Assembly: GCA_050084985.1 (NCBI GenBank)
Contig: JBITNC010000001.1
Coordinates: forward strand, 52,328,001 to 52,392,000
DNA: 64,000 nt
Reading direction: 5' to 3'
Source of the DNA: Nageia nagi
Taxonomy: Eukaryota > Pinophyta
The notes beneath the pieces were generated by a model. It searched no databases, was not told where the DNA came from, and was given only the letters and a program-made list of their open reading frames with translations. This document shows positions 54,479 to 64,000 of this stretch, one piece after another (within the stretch, counting starts at the first letter, position 1; each line of letters opens with the position of its first letter). Both the position numbers and the translations under genes were made by a program.

Positions 54479-55280
54479 TGCAATATTGGGATAGAGCGAA
54501 TAAGAGAGAAGAAGAGAAAGTAAGAGAGTTCTCCTCCGAATAGATACAATGAGGATGAGAACTTTTTACATATTTGTGAAGTAAGAAAGATCTAGTTTGA
54601 GATTCATTACTTTACCAAATACAATCATTAACCATAATCAATTTCAATGTACATGAAGTAGTCATCAACTGGAAGTCATGAAGAGTCTCCAAGAGCTTAC
54701 ATATATAAAGGTAAGTAACTTGCAATCTCAAAGGAACCTACAAGTCATAAGCAGCTCAAATAAAAGATTAGTTAGATGCAACATATTCATCTCATCAAAG
54801 ATATATGAATCACACAAATACCATCATGAACTGATCAATGGTGCACTATAAGTCATCACAAAGATGCCATACCAAAAATTACAGTCACTTGCTGTATATA
54901 AAACATGTGTTGATTATCATTACAAAATAGAGCATGCACATATGAGTTCTTCACATATGGATAACTAATAGTGCCAAAAGACACATAAGAGTTCTTCACA
55001 CATGGATAACTGAACAGTGCTAGATTGACCAAAATAGAGCATGCACATATGAGTTCCTCACACATGGATAAATGAAAAATGCCAAAAGACACATAAGAGT
55101 TCTTCACATATGGATAACTAAATAGTTCTAGATTGGCCAATTTGTACAATAAGTTCTTAATGCAGAGCGAACTTACCATGAAAGTGTACAACAAAATCAA
55201 CACTATACAACACAAAATCCTCCTAGAGGTGAAGTTTTCATCACAAACATGAATTCAACATAAGAATTCAAACTTCACTC
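54479..55280 (-). other. Spacer between RNase H and 3' LTR, with tandem repeats
   Basis: Four imperfect repeats of the ATGAGTTCTTCACATATGGA type followed by TAACT lie at about 54940-55140. They create a 119-residue frame (54856-55215) in which NSYVSFGT-like segments recur. No known domain is present, and the frame is best read as a repeat by-product. Confidence 0.6.
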
Positions 55281-55479
55281 CCCCTTGAAGGCAACTTCAC
55301 CAACCCGATACATCCTTAAGGTTACAGAACTAAGCTTCTAGGAGGGGCTTGATGAATAAATCAACAGAGTTCAAGTGGATGGATAATACTCCAGGTGTAT
55401 GATGCCATCAAGAACCTTCTCCTAATAAAATGGGTATGGATTTCATATTTTTATTCTCTAATGGAACATAGAATTCTTA

Positions 55480-55860
55480 GCCATAGAAATAATATTGATT
55501 ATTTGAAGAGATCAAAGATGAGCCACCTTGCTCATACCCAATTTCTTTCAAAAGATGCCTTAGCCAAATGGCTTCTTGGTTGTAATAGACATGGCATAGT
55601 ATTCAACTTCTATGGTGAAAAGAGAAATAGTAGGTTGCTTCTTGGAAGCCTAAGAGATAGCACCTAAACCAATGCTAAACACATACATAGAGGTTGATTT
55701 CCTATCATCTCTATCTCCTCCATAATTAGAATCTAAGAATCCTAAGAGAATAAATGAGGGCAACTTAGAATACTTGATAGCAAGATTCTTAGTCCCTACA
55801 ACATACCTTAAGATTTGCTTAATAGCATTGAGGTGCTCAACATATGGTTTCTGCATGAAT
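55480..55860 (-). pseudogene. Copia RNase H relic (minus element)
   Basis: The frame 55650-55856 reads KPYVEHLNAIKQILRYVVGT, then FLDSNYGGDRDDRKS; the catalytic D-S-D is changed to D-S-N. The C-terminal part continues below in other frames. Confidence 0.8.
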
Positions 55861-55930
55861 CATGCCATCAAATTCACTGCAAAGTAATATCTGGTCTGAA
55901 TATAGTCAAATATAAAAGACTACTAATTAA

Positions 55931-56845
55931 TTACTTGTAAGCTATAGCATCAGCTAACTGAGAGTTAGAGCTCAAAGAAATAGTGATTTTAAGAGAGACT
56001 TGGATCGCAACATATCTACATTCCATTTCAAACTTTTGCAAGATGTCTGATATATACTTAGATTGACTGAGATAAGTACAATCCTTGTATTGATACACTT
56101 GCATTCCAAGATAGTAGTGCAAGAGACCAAGATAAATCATTTCAAAAGTTACTTTAAGTTTGGATATGCACTCTTGAATGATTTCATCATTGTTCTTAGT
56201 AATCAAAAGATTATCCATATAAAAAGAATCAATACCACATCTTTTCTTTGATTGAACACATATAGATTGGAGTTAGAAAAACACTTAGAAAAACTAATGT
56301 CTACAAAGTACCCTAAAATATTTTTATACTAGGCTCGAGATGCTTGCTTAATTCCATACAATGACTTCTTTAGCTTGCATACAAAGGACTCTTTACCTTC
56401 CATAATAAACCCTTCAGTTGATTCATGAAGATTTTCCCATCTAAGTCACCATTGAGAAATGCACTCTTGACGTCAAGTTGAAAAAATTTCTATTTTTGAG
56501 CTGCAAAAAGAGTAAGATAACTCTCATAGTAGGCATCTTTGCCAGAGGAGTGAAGGTTTCCTCATAATCTACATTGTATTTTTGAGCAAAACCTTTGGCT
56601 ACTGACCTTACCTTATATTTCTCAATATCTCCAATTGAATTGAACTTAACCTTATAGATCCACTTATTGCAAATCACATTCTTTTTATTGAGATAAAGAA
56701 CCAAGTTCCAAGTGTTATTTTTCATAAGCACCTTATACATCACTTTCATGGCTTCCATCCAGCACTCATGCTTAGAAGCTTCTTTGAAAGTTGGGGGCTC
56801 ATGCTTGTTGTCAATCTTGGTAATTAAGGATTTGTTCAAGGTCAT
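55931..56845 (-). pseudogene. Copia reverse transcriptase relic (minus element)
   Basis: The first part reads EASKHECWMEAMKVMYKVLM, NVICNKWIYKVKF, and YNVDYEETFTPLAKMPTMR. The second part starts YMDNLLITKNN, where the family has YVDD: the second catalytic aspartate is asparagine (56210-56221). It continues LGLLHYYLGMQVYQ. A frame change separates the two halves. Confidence 0.85.
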
Positions 56846-56879
56846 GCTCCTTGTTACCCTTTGTGTTGGAGAATTTTAT

Positions 56880-57900
56880 TCCTGAAGTGACTTGTCTATA
56901 TAATATCCAACTAGCCAGGAGCAATTGAAGAGTCCTTTGGATCATCAACATCCTCATTAGAAGAATATTCCTTAGGAAGTTCATTGAACTTTACATCCCT
57001 TGAAATGAACATTGCTTTATAGGTTGAAGAGTAGAGTTTGTAGCCTTTATTTTAATTTTCATAACCCATAAAGATGCATTTTTTAGCTCTTTTGTTCAAC
57101 TTCTTTTTTTTCTCAAAAATAATATAGGAGAATGCTTCAAAACCAAACACCCTAAGGTGAGAAATGTTAGGTTTTCTTCTGACCATGCCTCAAAAAGAGT
57201 TTTACTCTGAATGGTTTTTGTGGGACACCTATTTAAGGTGTAAATAGTAGTGCTCATAGTTGCACTTCACAAGAATTTAGGAAGATTACCCAACATGCAT
57301 TTAACCATCTCTATAATTATTTTATTTTTTCTTTTAGCAACATCATTCTGCTGAGAAGTGCAAGGAATTATAACTACCTCTTGATTCCATACTTAGCATA
57401 ATAATCATTGAACTCATTGCTGTTATATTCTTCTCCATTATTTGATCTCAACATCTTGATTTTAAGGTTAGTTTGATTCTCAACAAAGGCCTTAAAAACC
57501 TTAAAACTCTCAAATCATTATGCTCAAGTAGATACCCAAAGGTCATCCTCCTAAAGTCATCAATGAAGGTCAAGATGTAAGATACTCCTCTAAGTGAATT
57601 AGTCTAAAATAGATCCATCAAATCTAAATACATAATTTTAAGAGGTTAAGATGCTCTTATTGCCTTATCTTTTTCAAAGTTTTATTTATGCATCTTACCA
57701 AAAATGCACTTCTCGCATAGACTAACAGAAGGAGAAATTGAAAGCAAACCTTCCACAAGTTCTTGGTATTTCATGATTTAAATACTCTTATGGTTAAGAT
57801 GCCCTAAATAATAGTGCCAAATATTACCTTTAGAATACACACTAGAAGTAAAACACATATTTGATGAAACTTGATCCATAGTGTAGAGGTTATCTTTCAT
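56880..57900 (-). pseudogene. Copia integrase relic (minus element)
   Basis: Segments in shifting frames include FGTIIQGILTIR for the zinc-binding start, IIIEMVKCMLGNLPKFL after the T-P-Q-Q-N-x-V block, and ELKNASLWVM near 57080. Many stops are present. Confidence 0.65.
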
Positions 57901-58061
57901 AGATCTTTTAACCAAAGTGGCAAGTCCTTTCTTAATGCATGAGGATTAAGAGTCAAACTTAAAAGAGTAACCTTTTTTAACAACTTGATCATGGAGAGAA
58001 GGTTCATCCTTAACTTAGAAATATAAAGAACATTTTTAAGAATCAGTACACTCCCAATTCC

Positions 58062-59250
58062 TTAGACTTCAAGGGTAGAGTTATCACCTATCATAATCGC
58101 ATCCTTTTTATACTTGTGAAAGTTCTCAAACTTTTCCTTTTCAAAGCATAGGTGATTAGTGCAACTAGAATCAATAATCCATTTAGATGAAAAAAAGTGA
58201 GACATAAAGTAGAGCATTGTAGCAAAACTAGCATGAGTATTTTTCTTTCCTTTGTAGTTCTTTACATTTTCATTACCTTTATTCTTTTCCTCTCTTTTCT
58301 TTTTGTAACAATCAATTTCTTTGTTACTTTGAATGCCACAATAGTTATAATTACCATCAAACTTTTCTTTAGGATAAGGATTATTTGCTTTGGTTTTTTC
58401 ATCTCTTTGTTTGAAGTGGTTGTTGTTGCTATTATTCCTGCTATTATGGTTGTTGTTTCTATTGTTCCTGCTGCTATTATAACCATTACCTCTTTTCTTA
58501 AACCTTTTGGAGGAAGTAGGATAAGATTTATTTTGATGGTTGAACTTCTTCTTGAAAGGAGTTTTGGTTACTTCAAGAGCAATGTTATTATTCTTAGGAG
58601 AAGATATCAACACTTTATTATGAAGGGTTTCTTCATGCTTCAATAGGTGCCTAGAAAGGTTCTCAAGGGAGAAGACTTCTTCTTCATCATCAAGGCTTAT
58701 TTCCATAACCGTTACAAAGTTTCCAAACTTTAAAGAAAGGCTTCGAAGAATAATGAAGACCATGAATTTATCATTGATCCAATTGCACACATAAGCAATA
58801 AGTTAGGACTTTAAGTCAATGATTTTGTTCAAGTAGATAGCCACATGTATTCCCTTTGACGAAATTGAAGCAACTTTTGGATAATGGTAAACCTTCTTGA
58901 AAAGTTTGAACCAAGGTAGATTTGCTTAAGTTTATCCCATGCTTCCTTTATTGAGGTTGAAGAGAAAATTATTAGGAACACATCATCTGAAACTGCATGA
59001 TAAATCATGAAGGTTGCCAACTTATTCTTTATGTTGTAAGCCTCTAGTGCCTTCTCATCTGTAGGAGGTACAAAATTTTTGTTCACTATTTGCTAAAGCT
59101 TCCTTATTTATAATTCAGCTCTCATCTGTGGTTCTCAAATTCCATAGTTGGAACCATCGAGAATGTGTTTGGATAAAAAGGATTCTACCATTAGCTCTAA
59201 ATTATTTTACTTCAAACAAGATGAGTATATGTCCAAAGATGATAAAGATC
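58062..59250 (-). pseudogene. Copia gag and protease relic (minus element)
   Basis: The gag start at 59086 reads MNKNFVPPTDEKALEAYNIK. A second open part of 242 residues (58790-58062) covers the rest of gag, an Asn/Arg-rich linker, and the zinc knuckle CNYCGIQSNKEIDC in which the histidine is asparagine. It ends with the protease start WIIDSSCTNHLCFEKEKF, where the glycine of D-S-G is serine. A stop near 58800 splits gag. Confidence 0.85.
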
Positions 59251-59308
59251 TTCCAAAAGTTTGAAGAGAAACTTTTGAACCTAGTATGTGAAGAGGAGCC
59301 TCCAAGTT

Positions 59309-59320
59309 GCTCTAATACCA
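59309..59320 (-). promoter_or_regulatory. Primer-binding site (mutated), minus-strand Copia
   Basis: On the minus strand TGGTATTAGAGC, one base different from the initiator-Met complement, lies three bases after the 5' LTR. Confidence 0.9.
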
Positions 59321-59323
59321 AAT

Positions 59324-59817
59324 TGAAGGAACTAACACTAAAAAGATAAATCCTAAACAACCAAGATCTCTTGAAAGCTCACAATTACATCTAACAAACT
59401 CACAAAGCAATCTTACAACAGAAGATGTAAGTGGTTCCTTCAACTAGGAGTACATCCATTAACTAGATCTTTACTTTAATCACAAATACAAATCTCTTAC
59501 AATCTTTCTAATCTTATCTCCTACACTTATATCTTATAGCATAACTTTACTCCACAATTAGTGTGTGATCACAAAGAGGGAGCCTTCTATTTATAGGCCA
59601 AAATCCCTCTTTGGATCACCCTTTTATCCAATATACAAAAGCATGACATGCACATCCTTTTACGCAAGGGGCATACTCATGATATGGAGTGTAGGACAAG
59701 TTACATTATCATATTCACTTAAATACTTAAGGTATCAAATGATACCCTTAAGTATTAATGAACTTACATGAAAGATTATTACATAACCTTTACAATAATA
59801 CATTATATATTTCAACA
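59324..59817 (-). repeat. 5' LTR of minus-strand Copia
   Basis: On the minus strand it starts TGTTGAAATATATAATG and ends GTTCCTTCA. A TATA sequence CCTATAAATAG lies near 59590 in reverse complement. Confidence 0.95.
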
Positions 59818-59822
59818 ACCAT

Positions 59823-60010
59823 ATGATATAAAATGATCCAAATGCACCAACATATAATATGAAATGATCTTATTACATTGTATTGGTATGAAATGATGCT
59901 ACTATACCATATGATATGAAATTATTCAAATATGTTCTATAGTACTTCTACCACAACATTTTGATTTACAAACATCAAGTAGACACATCCACACACCCAA
60001 GTAGCACTTT
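59823..60010. repeat. Right half of segmental duplication (copy A)
   Basis: It continues ATGATATAAAATGATCC..., ATGAAATGATCTTATTACA and CCACAACATT, homologous to 61643-61820. Confidence 0.75.
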
Positions 60011-60329
60011 TTGAAAAAATAAAATGAAATAGAAAATTTGATAGACATGAATACAAAATGAAATAGAAAATAAAATGTAATAAACATAAAACCATTATTT
60101 TCATTTGACACATCCACACACCCAATTTAAGGTTTATGAGTATTTTGGTATTTAGTGTATTGGTAAGGTGAGAGGAGAGGAGATGAGGTGCAAAAAGGTA
60201 TTTTAGTCCATGATCTTGTAATATTCTTCCGCAATCCATGAGCATGTATTCTTTTGCATTCTATAATATATGTTTGTGCTTTGAATTTTTATGCATTCTT
60301 TTAGAAAACTTATGAATCTTGTAAATATT

Positions 60330-60640
60330 GCAGACCATGAAATTGTGTTTATATCATGCATTTTGTCAAATTTATCCCATGTATTATGTATTCTTCCACA
60401 TATTTCATGTGTCTATGGGCTTTTTTATAAAACACATTTTATGTATCATGTAATAATTATAGACTGTGAAATTGTATTTTCATCATGCATCTTATCAAAT
60501 AAATCTCGAGTCTTATTTTATTCTTCCACGTTTCATGTGTTTATGGGCCTTTTTTCAAAAACCCATTTTATGTATTGTGCAATCATTATAGACTATAAAA
60601 CTTTTTTTGCATTATGCATCTTATCAAATAAGTCCACAAG
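60330..60640. repeat. Three tandem units of about 126-129 bp derived from a PPR segment
   Basis: Each unit carries GAAATTGTATTTTCATCATG, then CATCTTATCAAAT, with a CACATTTCATGTGT-like part between. Confidence 0.75.
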
Positions 60641-61045
60641 CACCAAGTAGACACATCCACACACCCAATTTAGGCTTTATAGGTATTTTGGCAATGAAGT
60701 TCAAAGCTCCCATAGCCTGCCCAAACCATAAGATTTGATTTATGAGTAATAAGTAGATACATCTAAACACCCAATTCAAGGTTTATGGGTATTTTGGTAA
60801 TGAAGTTAAAAGCTTTCTTAAGATAGCATTCTCAAACCATAACATTCAATTTACAAGCACCAAGTAGAAACATGCATATACCTAATTCAGGGTGTATGGG
60901 TATTTTAGCAATAAAGTTGAAAGCTCCCTAAAGATAGCTTGCATGAACCACAACATTCTATTTACAAGCATGAAGTAGACACATGCACACATCCAATTCA
61001 AGGTTTATGGGTATTTTGGTAATGAAGTTCAAAGCTCCATCAAGA
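60636..61045. repeat. Four tandem units of 106-111 bp derived from a PPR segment
   Basis: The AAGTAG landmark recurs at 60645, 60751, 60862 and 60973, each followed by ACACATCCACACACCCAATT-like and GGTTTATGGGTATTTTGG-like sequence. Confidence 0.8.
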
Positions 61046-61069
61046 AATCCTATACAATTAAGAAGGTTA

Positions 61070-61190
61070 ATAATGCATGTATAATGATTAATCCTATGAT
61101 TGCAAGATATACACAAAATGAAAGACTTGTAAAGACTTTTTAGCAAATGCAATTGTCAGATGTACAACTCAATACATGATGAAACACTAT
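61070..61190 (+). pseudogene. PPR fragment, plus strand
   Basis: The frame reads MINPMIARYTQNERLVKTF, stop, QMQLSDVQLNT, matching W-x-x-M-I-A-x-Y-x-Q-N-G...A-L-x-x-F-x-Q-M-Q. It is directly beside minus-strand PPR pieces, so the area is rearranged. Confidence 0.6.
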
Positions 61191-61199
61191 ACTTTAATA

Positions 61200-61400
61200 A
61201 AGTATCATTTCATATCCCATCATGCATCTTGTGAAATAGTATTGTTTCACATTTTACATACATGTGTATAAGGGTAGTCACAACCACAATATTCAAGGCA
61301 AAACCATTTTCAACTACTCTTTGACGGATGTCTATACCTTCTTCTAGATCTCATATTTTGCAGACATGTCTATGAGCCTTGAGTATTGTTCCACACTTTG
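61200..61400 (-). pseudogene. PPR fragment, minus strand
   Basis: The frame reads IDLYAKCGTILKAHRHVC, then after a stop DLEEGIDIRQRVVENGFALN and IVVVTTLI. These are two consecutive but shortened PPR units. Confidence 0.65.
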
Positions 61401-61439
61401 CATACAAGTCTATCTAGGCATTTAAAACCATAACTTTCG

Positions 61440-61820
61440 ATTTACAAAGCACCAAGTAGACACATCCACACACCCAATTCAAGGTTTATGGGTATTTTGG
61501 CACCCAATCGCAATCAAAGTGAGCTAAATTATGATGCTGGCCATGGGCTATTGAAGGATGGCCTAATGAAACTAACCAATCACCATTTATATATATGCAA
61601 ATGATGAAAGATAAAGGCATGCTCATAATCAAGTGCACCATATGATATAAAATAATACAAATGCACCAACATATGATATGAAATGATCTAATTACACCAT
61701 ATTGGTCTAAAATAATGCTATTGTACTATATGATATGAAATTATTTAAATATGCTCTATAATACTAGTACCACAACATTCAATTTACAAGCACTAAGCAG
61801 ACACATCCACACAACTAAGA
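61440..61820. repeat. Segmental duplication, uninterrupted copy B
   Basis: This copy reads straight through the point where copy A carries the Copia: TCAAGTGCACCATATGATAT at about 61634. It therefore preserves the pre-insertion sequence, with a single ACCAT. Confidence 0.8.
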
Positions 61821-61854
61821 AGCACTTTTTGAAAAATTAGAATGGAACATAAAA

Positions 61855-61960
61855 CTGATAGACATGTATGCAAAATGTGGAAGATACATGATGCAGACAT
61901 AGTTCTCATGGATTGCAATGTGAAAGATGTATGATGCAGACATAGTTTCATTTCATATGT
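61855..61960 (+). pseudogene. PPR fragment, plus strand
   Basis: The frame reads DMYAKCGRYMMQT, stop, FSWIAM, a shortened PPR unit, partly repeated directly after (GATGCAGACATAGTT occurs twice). Confidence 0.55.
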
Positions 61961-62269
61961 CATAATTTATTTTATAAAGGTTCTAATACAAGCCAAGCAA
62001 TGAAGGAACCCACAACATATTTCATTATTTTCATCTCATCATTCTGTATATACAACAAAACATCCACTTGGAAACCACATATTATTTTATGTTTAGCTAA
62101 GTATTATAGGCCAGGCAAAGAAGTGGCCCATAATATGTTCCATTATTTTTGACCACTTGAAATATTTTCATCATTTAGAGTTTTTTTGAGATGAGGGGTT
62201 GGAGGAGAGAGGTGCATTTAGATCATTTCATATCATACATATACTGCACTTGGCATTTGGTGTATTGGC

Positions 62270-62400
62270 AAGACCAGAGAGATGAGGCTAGACCAGACAA
62301 GAGGAGACGTGGTGAGACCAGAGGAGATGAGGTGAGATGAGGCAAGACATGGTATAAAGTATTTTTCTTCATCTCATTTCCCTATGACATGGTATAAAGT
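62270..62400. repeat. Purine-rich simple repeat and short duplication
   Basis: A GAGGAGATGAGGTGAGACC-type run covers 62270-62345. It is followed by two copies of GACATGGTATAAAGTATTTT about 45 bp apart. Confidence 0.7.
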
Positions 62401-64000
62401 ATTTTTCTTTGTATTATATGCCTATTTATATAAATAAAAATAATTTCATGTCATATGATATAGTTGCAATTGTCTCATCATATTGCAAACTCTATAGTTT
62501 AAGTATCCAGGTTGGTTTTGTGGTAACATTATGAATAATGCTAAAGCATAATGAAGATATATCATTTGAGAGATTGTAAATGTAGCTATCCCCAAGGTTT
62601 CTAATTCATGATGTTTTGTACATGTTATCTAGGAGAAAAGACATTTAACCTTTATATCTTATTGTGCTTATTATGGAGGTAAGCAGCATAACATATCAAA
62701 TAGGATAATGCAGATAGAATTGTTAAAAGATAGCATTGATTAACAATTATGTCTATATCATTATCATACTTATCATAGTGGTTTCTCATAAGTTAATTCT
62801 TATAATCATGTCATTGTTGTTTATAATTTGCAAGTGCAAAGAGAGCATCAAGTATGTCATTTTTCACAATTCAAAATGCCTAGTAACTTTCCAAGTGCCT
62901 AATGAATTATTATACATAATTATTATCTCATATTCAAAGATTGGCATCGACATAAAATATAACCCAAATTATGTCAATAAAGCATAAAAATATCTATACT
63001 TGTTCACGTTTCAGTGTCATTTACAAAAAAATATCCACAAGTATAAACTTGTTCTTATTTTTATGGATCATTTACAAAAAGTATCCAATACATACAATCT
63101 AATAAGGCTCTTATCTCCCCAATTTTAACAAAGCCATTAATTAGTGTTAACTATCAAGCAAAACTAAACTAAACACTGATGTAAAATGAATACGAGATTC
63201 CAGCTTAGATGTTCTTCAAATATTAGGCAAAATAGAGACTACCATATTCATCCTATTATCATTCTTCAAAAAGTATAAACATGAAACATCGCTTGAGGTT
63301 ATTGTAAGAAAAAAAGGGAAAACTAATAATGAGATGGCATCCTAGTAAGCCCATTAGCTTAAATTATCTATCATGATAACATGCATATTATTATTATCCA
63401 TGAATTTTGAATTACATTACTTCAACCATATAAGGGGAGAAATGCATCATGCCATAAATGCAATAAAAATATTTTACATGAGGTTAGCCATGCATACATC
63501 AGATTTCAACCCTTAAATTAACATCTTTAAAGTTACTTTGGGACTCTCAAAATTTGAAGACCTTAATTTCCACAAAGTGATTCCAAATAAATGATACCAT
63601 AAACTATTTACTTGCTAGGTCAAACCCTAGAATTATCATCAATATAATAGCATATTTCTTGCCATTACCTATAATAATCTGGCTTGCAATTGCAAGGAAA
63701 AGGGAAAAACAAGATGTCAAACTCAAGAAAGGGTTATACCCATTTTAAGGTAATTACTTAGTAAACCCTCAGTTAAAGAGGTAAAATTTGACCATTACTA
63801 CTAGCGATGGTATTAGCTTTAAACCAAGAAAAAATAAAATCTCAAATATTTACAACATACCTACCTTGCATTTGATGTAATTAATCCTTTATGAATTAAT
63901 TTGTAGTCTACCAAGATATCAATAAGGCACTCACAACATCAACACAATAACATAATAAAAAAATCCAATTTCACAAAGAACATAAGATATGAAATGGTTC
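62401..64000. other. Right-end stretch with no recognised gene
   Basis: AT-rich, with stops in all frames. The 83-residue frame at 62736-62987 is hydrophobic but has no recognisable motif and is probably accidental. Confidence 0.4.

Larger units (their letters stand above)
53984..59817 (-). mobile_element. Copia retrotransposon, complete but defective, 5834 bp
   Basis: In minus orientation the 5' LTR is 59324-59817 and the 3' LTR 53984-54467, flanked by ACCAT at 53979-53983 and 59818-59822. A primer site, gag, protease, integrase, reverse transcriptase, RNase H and polypurine tract are all present but broken. LTRs and coding parts are close relatives of the plus-strand element about 1 kb away. 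The leader between primer site and gag is only about 240 bp, against about 3 kb in the sister. Confidence 0.95.
60260..61152 (-). pseudogene. PPR pseudogene fragments, minus strand, locally multiplied
   Basis: The frame at 60958-61152 reads HYTCIINLLNCIGFLDGALN then FITKIPINLELDVCMCLLHA. This matches the end of a PLS-type PPR array (H-Y-x-C-M-I-D-L-L...M-P-x-K-P...W-x-x-L-L-x-A-C). Upstream-type pieces such as CGRIHNTWDKFDKMHDINTI occur lower down. The ITKIPI segment is repeated about four times at 106-111 bp intervals (60636-61045), and the FDKMHD segment about three times at 126-129 bp (60330-60640). All units contain stops. Confidence 0.7.

Noticed and set aside
54856-55215. 119-residue minus-strand ORF with repeated NSYVSFG segments, considered as an env-like gene
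   Set aside because: It is produced by tandem repeats in the spacer after RNase H, has no signal peptide or clear membrane anchor, and is not open in the sister element.
58197-58646. 149-residue plus-strand ORF, hydrophobic
   Set aside because: It lies antisense to the Asn/Arg-rich part of Copia gag on the minus strand; the apparent membrane-like sequence is a shadow.
1-64000. tRNA, rRNA or CRISPR-like features
   Set aside because: The TGGTATCAGAGC matches are retrotransposon primer sites, not tRNA genes. No cloverleaf, rRNA segment or regularly spaced direct-repeat array with unique spacers was found.

Overview
This window is nuclear DNA from a land plant with a very large, repeat-rich genome, most likely a gymnosperm. 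That placement is inference. It rests on AT-rich sequence, a single recognisable host gene spread over about 24 kb by transposon-filled introns, many old and broken LTR retrotransposons, and many fragments of PPR genes. No bacterial or organellar gene organisation is visible.

The only host gene I can support is a SERRATE (ARS2-type zinc-finger) gene on the minus strand. Its start codon is at 37317 and its stop ends at 13416. Twelve coding exons can be joined by hand with consistent splice phases, giving a protein of about 734 residues, close to the usual plant SERRATE length. Exons 1-3 lie at 37.3-33.5 kb and exons 4-12 at 15.95-13.4 kb. Intron 3 is about 17.55 kb and intron 1 about 3.1 kb; the other nine are about 90-215 bp. 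The last intron uses a GC donor, exon 2 has a CAGCAG tandem acceptor, and the reading frame appears broken by one base in two G-runs (exons 8 and 11).

Left flank, 1-13.4 kb: a CACTA (DUF4216) relic, a 235-bp tandem duplication, a Ty3/Gypsy relic with gag, protease and a G-patch-like segment but no visible reverse transcriptase, a LINE reverse-transcriptase relic, and a SINE-like piece.

Intron 3, 15.95-33.5 kb: an array of eight hairpins, LTR remnants (one with an initiator-Met tRNA primer site), an old hAT transposase gene invaded by an 808-bp non-autonomous hAT with a perfect 8-bp target duplication, a PPR pseudogene invaded by a second hAT (1623 bp, 8-bp duplication), an inverted-repeat element, and a 1387-bp solo LTR with a 5-bp duplication.

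Right flank, 37.5-64 kb: a truncated minus-strand Copia with a long, repeat-filled leader. Next come two complete but defective Copia elements of one family in opposite orientation, 44381-53000 (+) and 53984-59817 (-). Each has paired LTRs, 5-bp target duplications, a tRNA primer site and a polypurine tract. The plus copy sits in a DUF4283 ORF1 relic. The minus copy sits in a duplicated segment whose uninterrupted sister is still present at 61.5-61.8 kb. The last 4 kb is a patchwork of PPR-derived fragments, some locally multiplied.

The transposons are genomic passengers. I see no operon-like or new multi-gene system. The most testable observations are the architecture of the SERRATE gene, its two frame conflicts, the hairpin array, the nested hAT insertions and the leader variation among the Copia elements.
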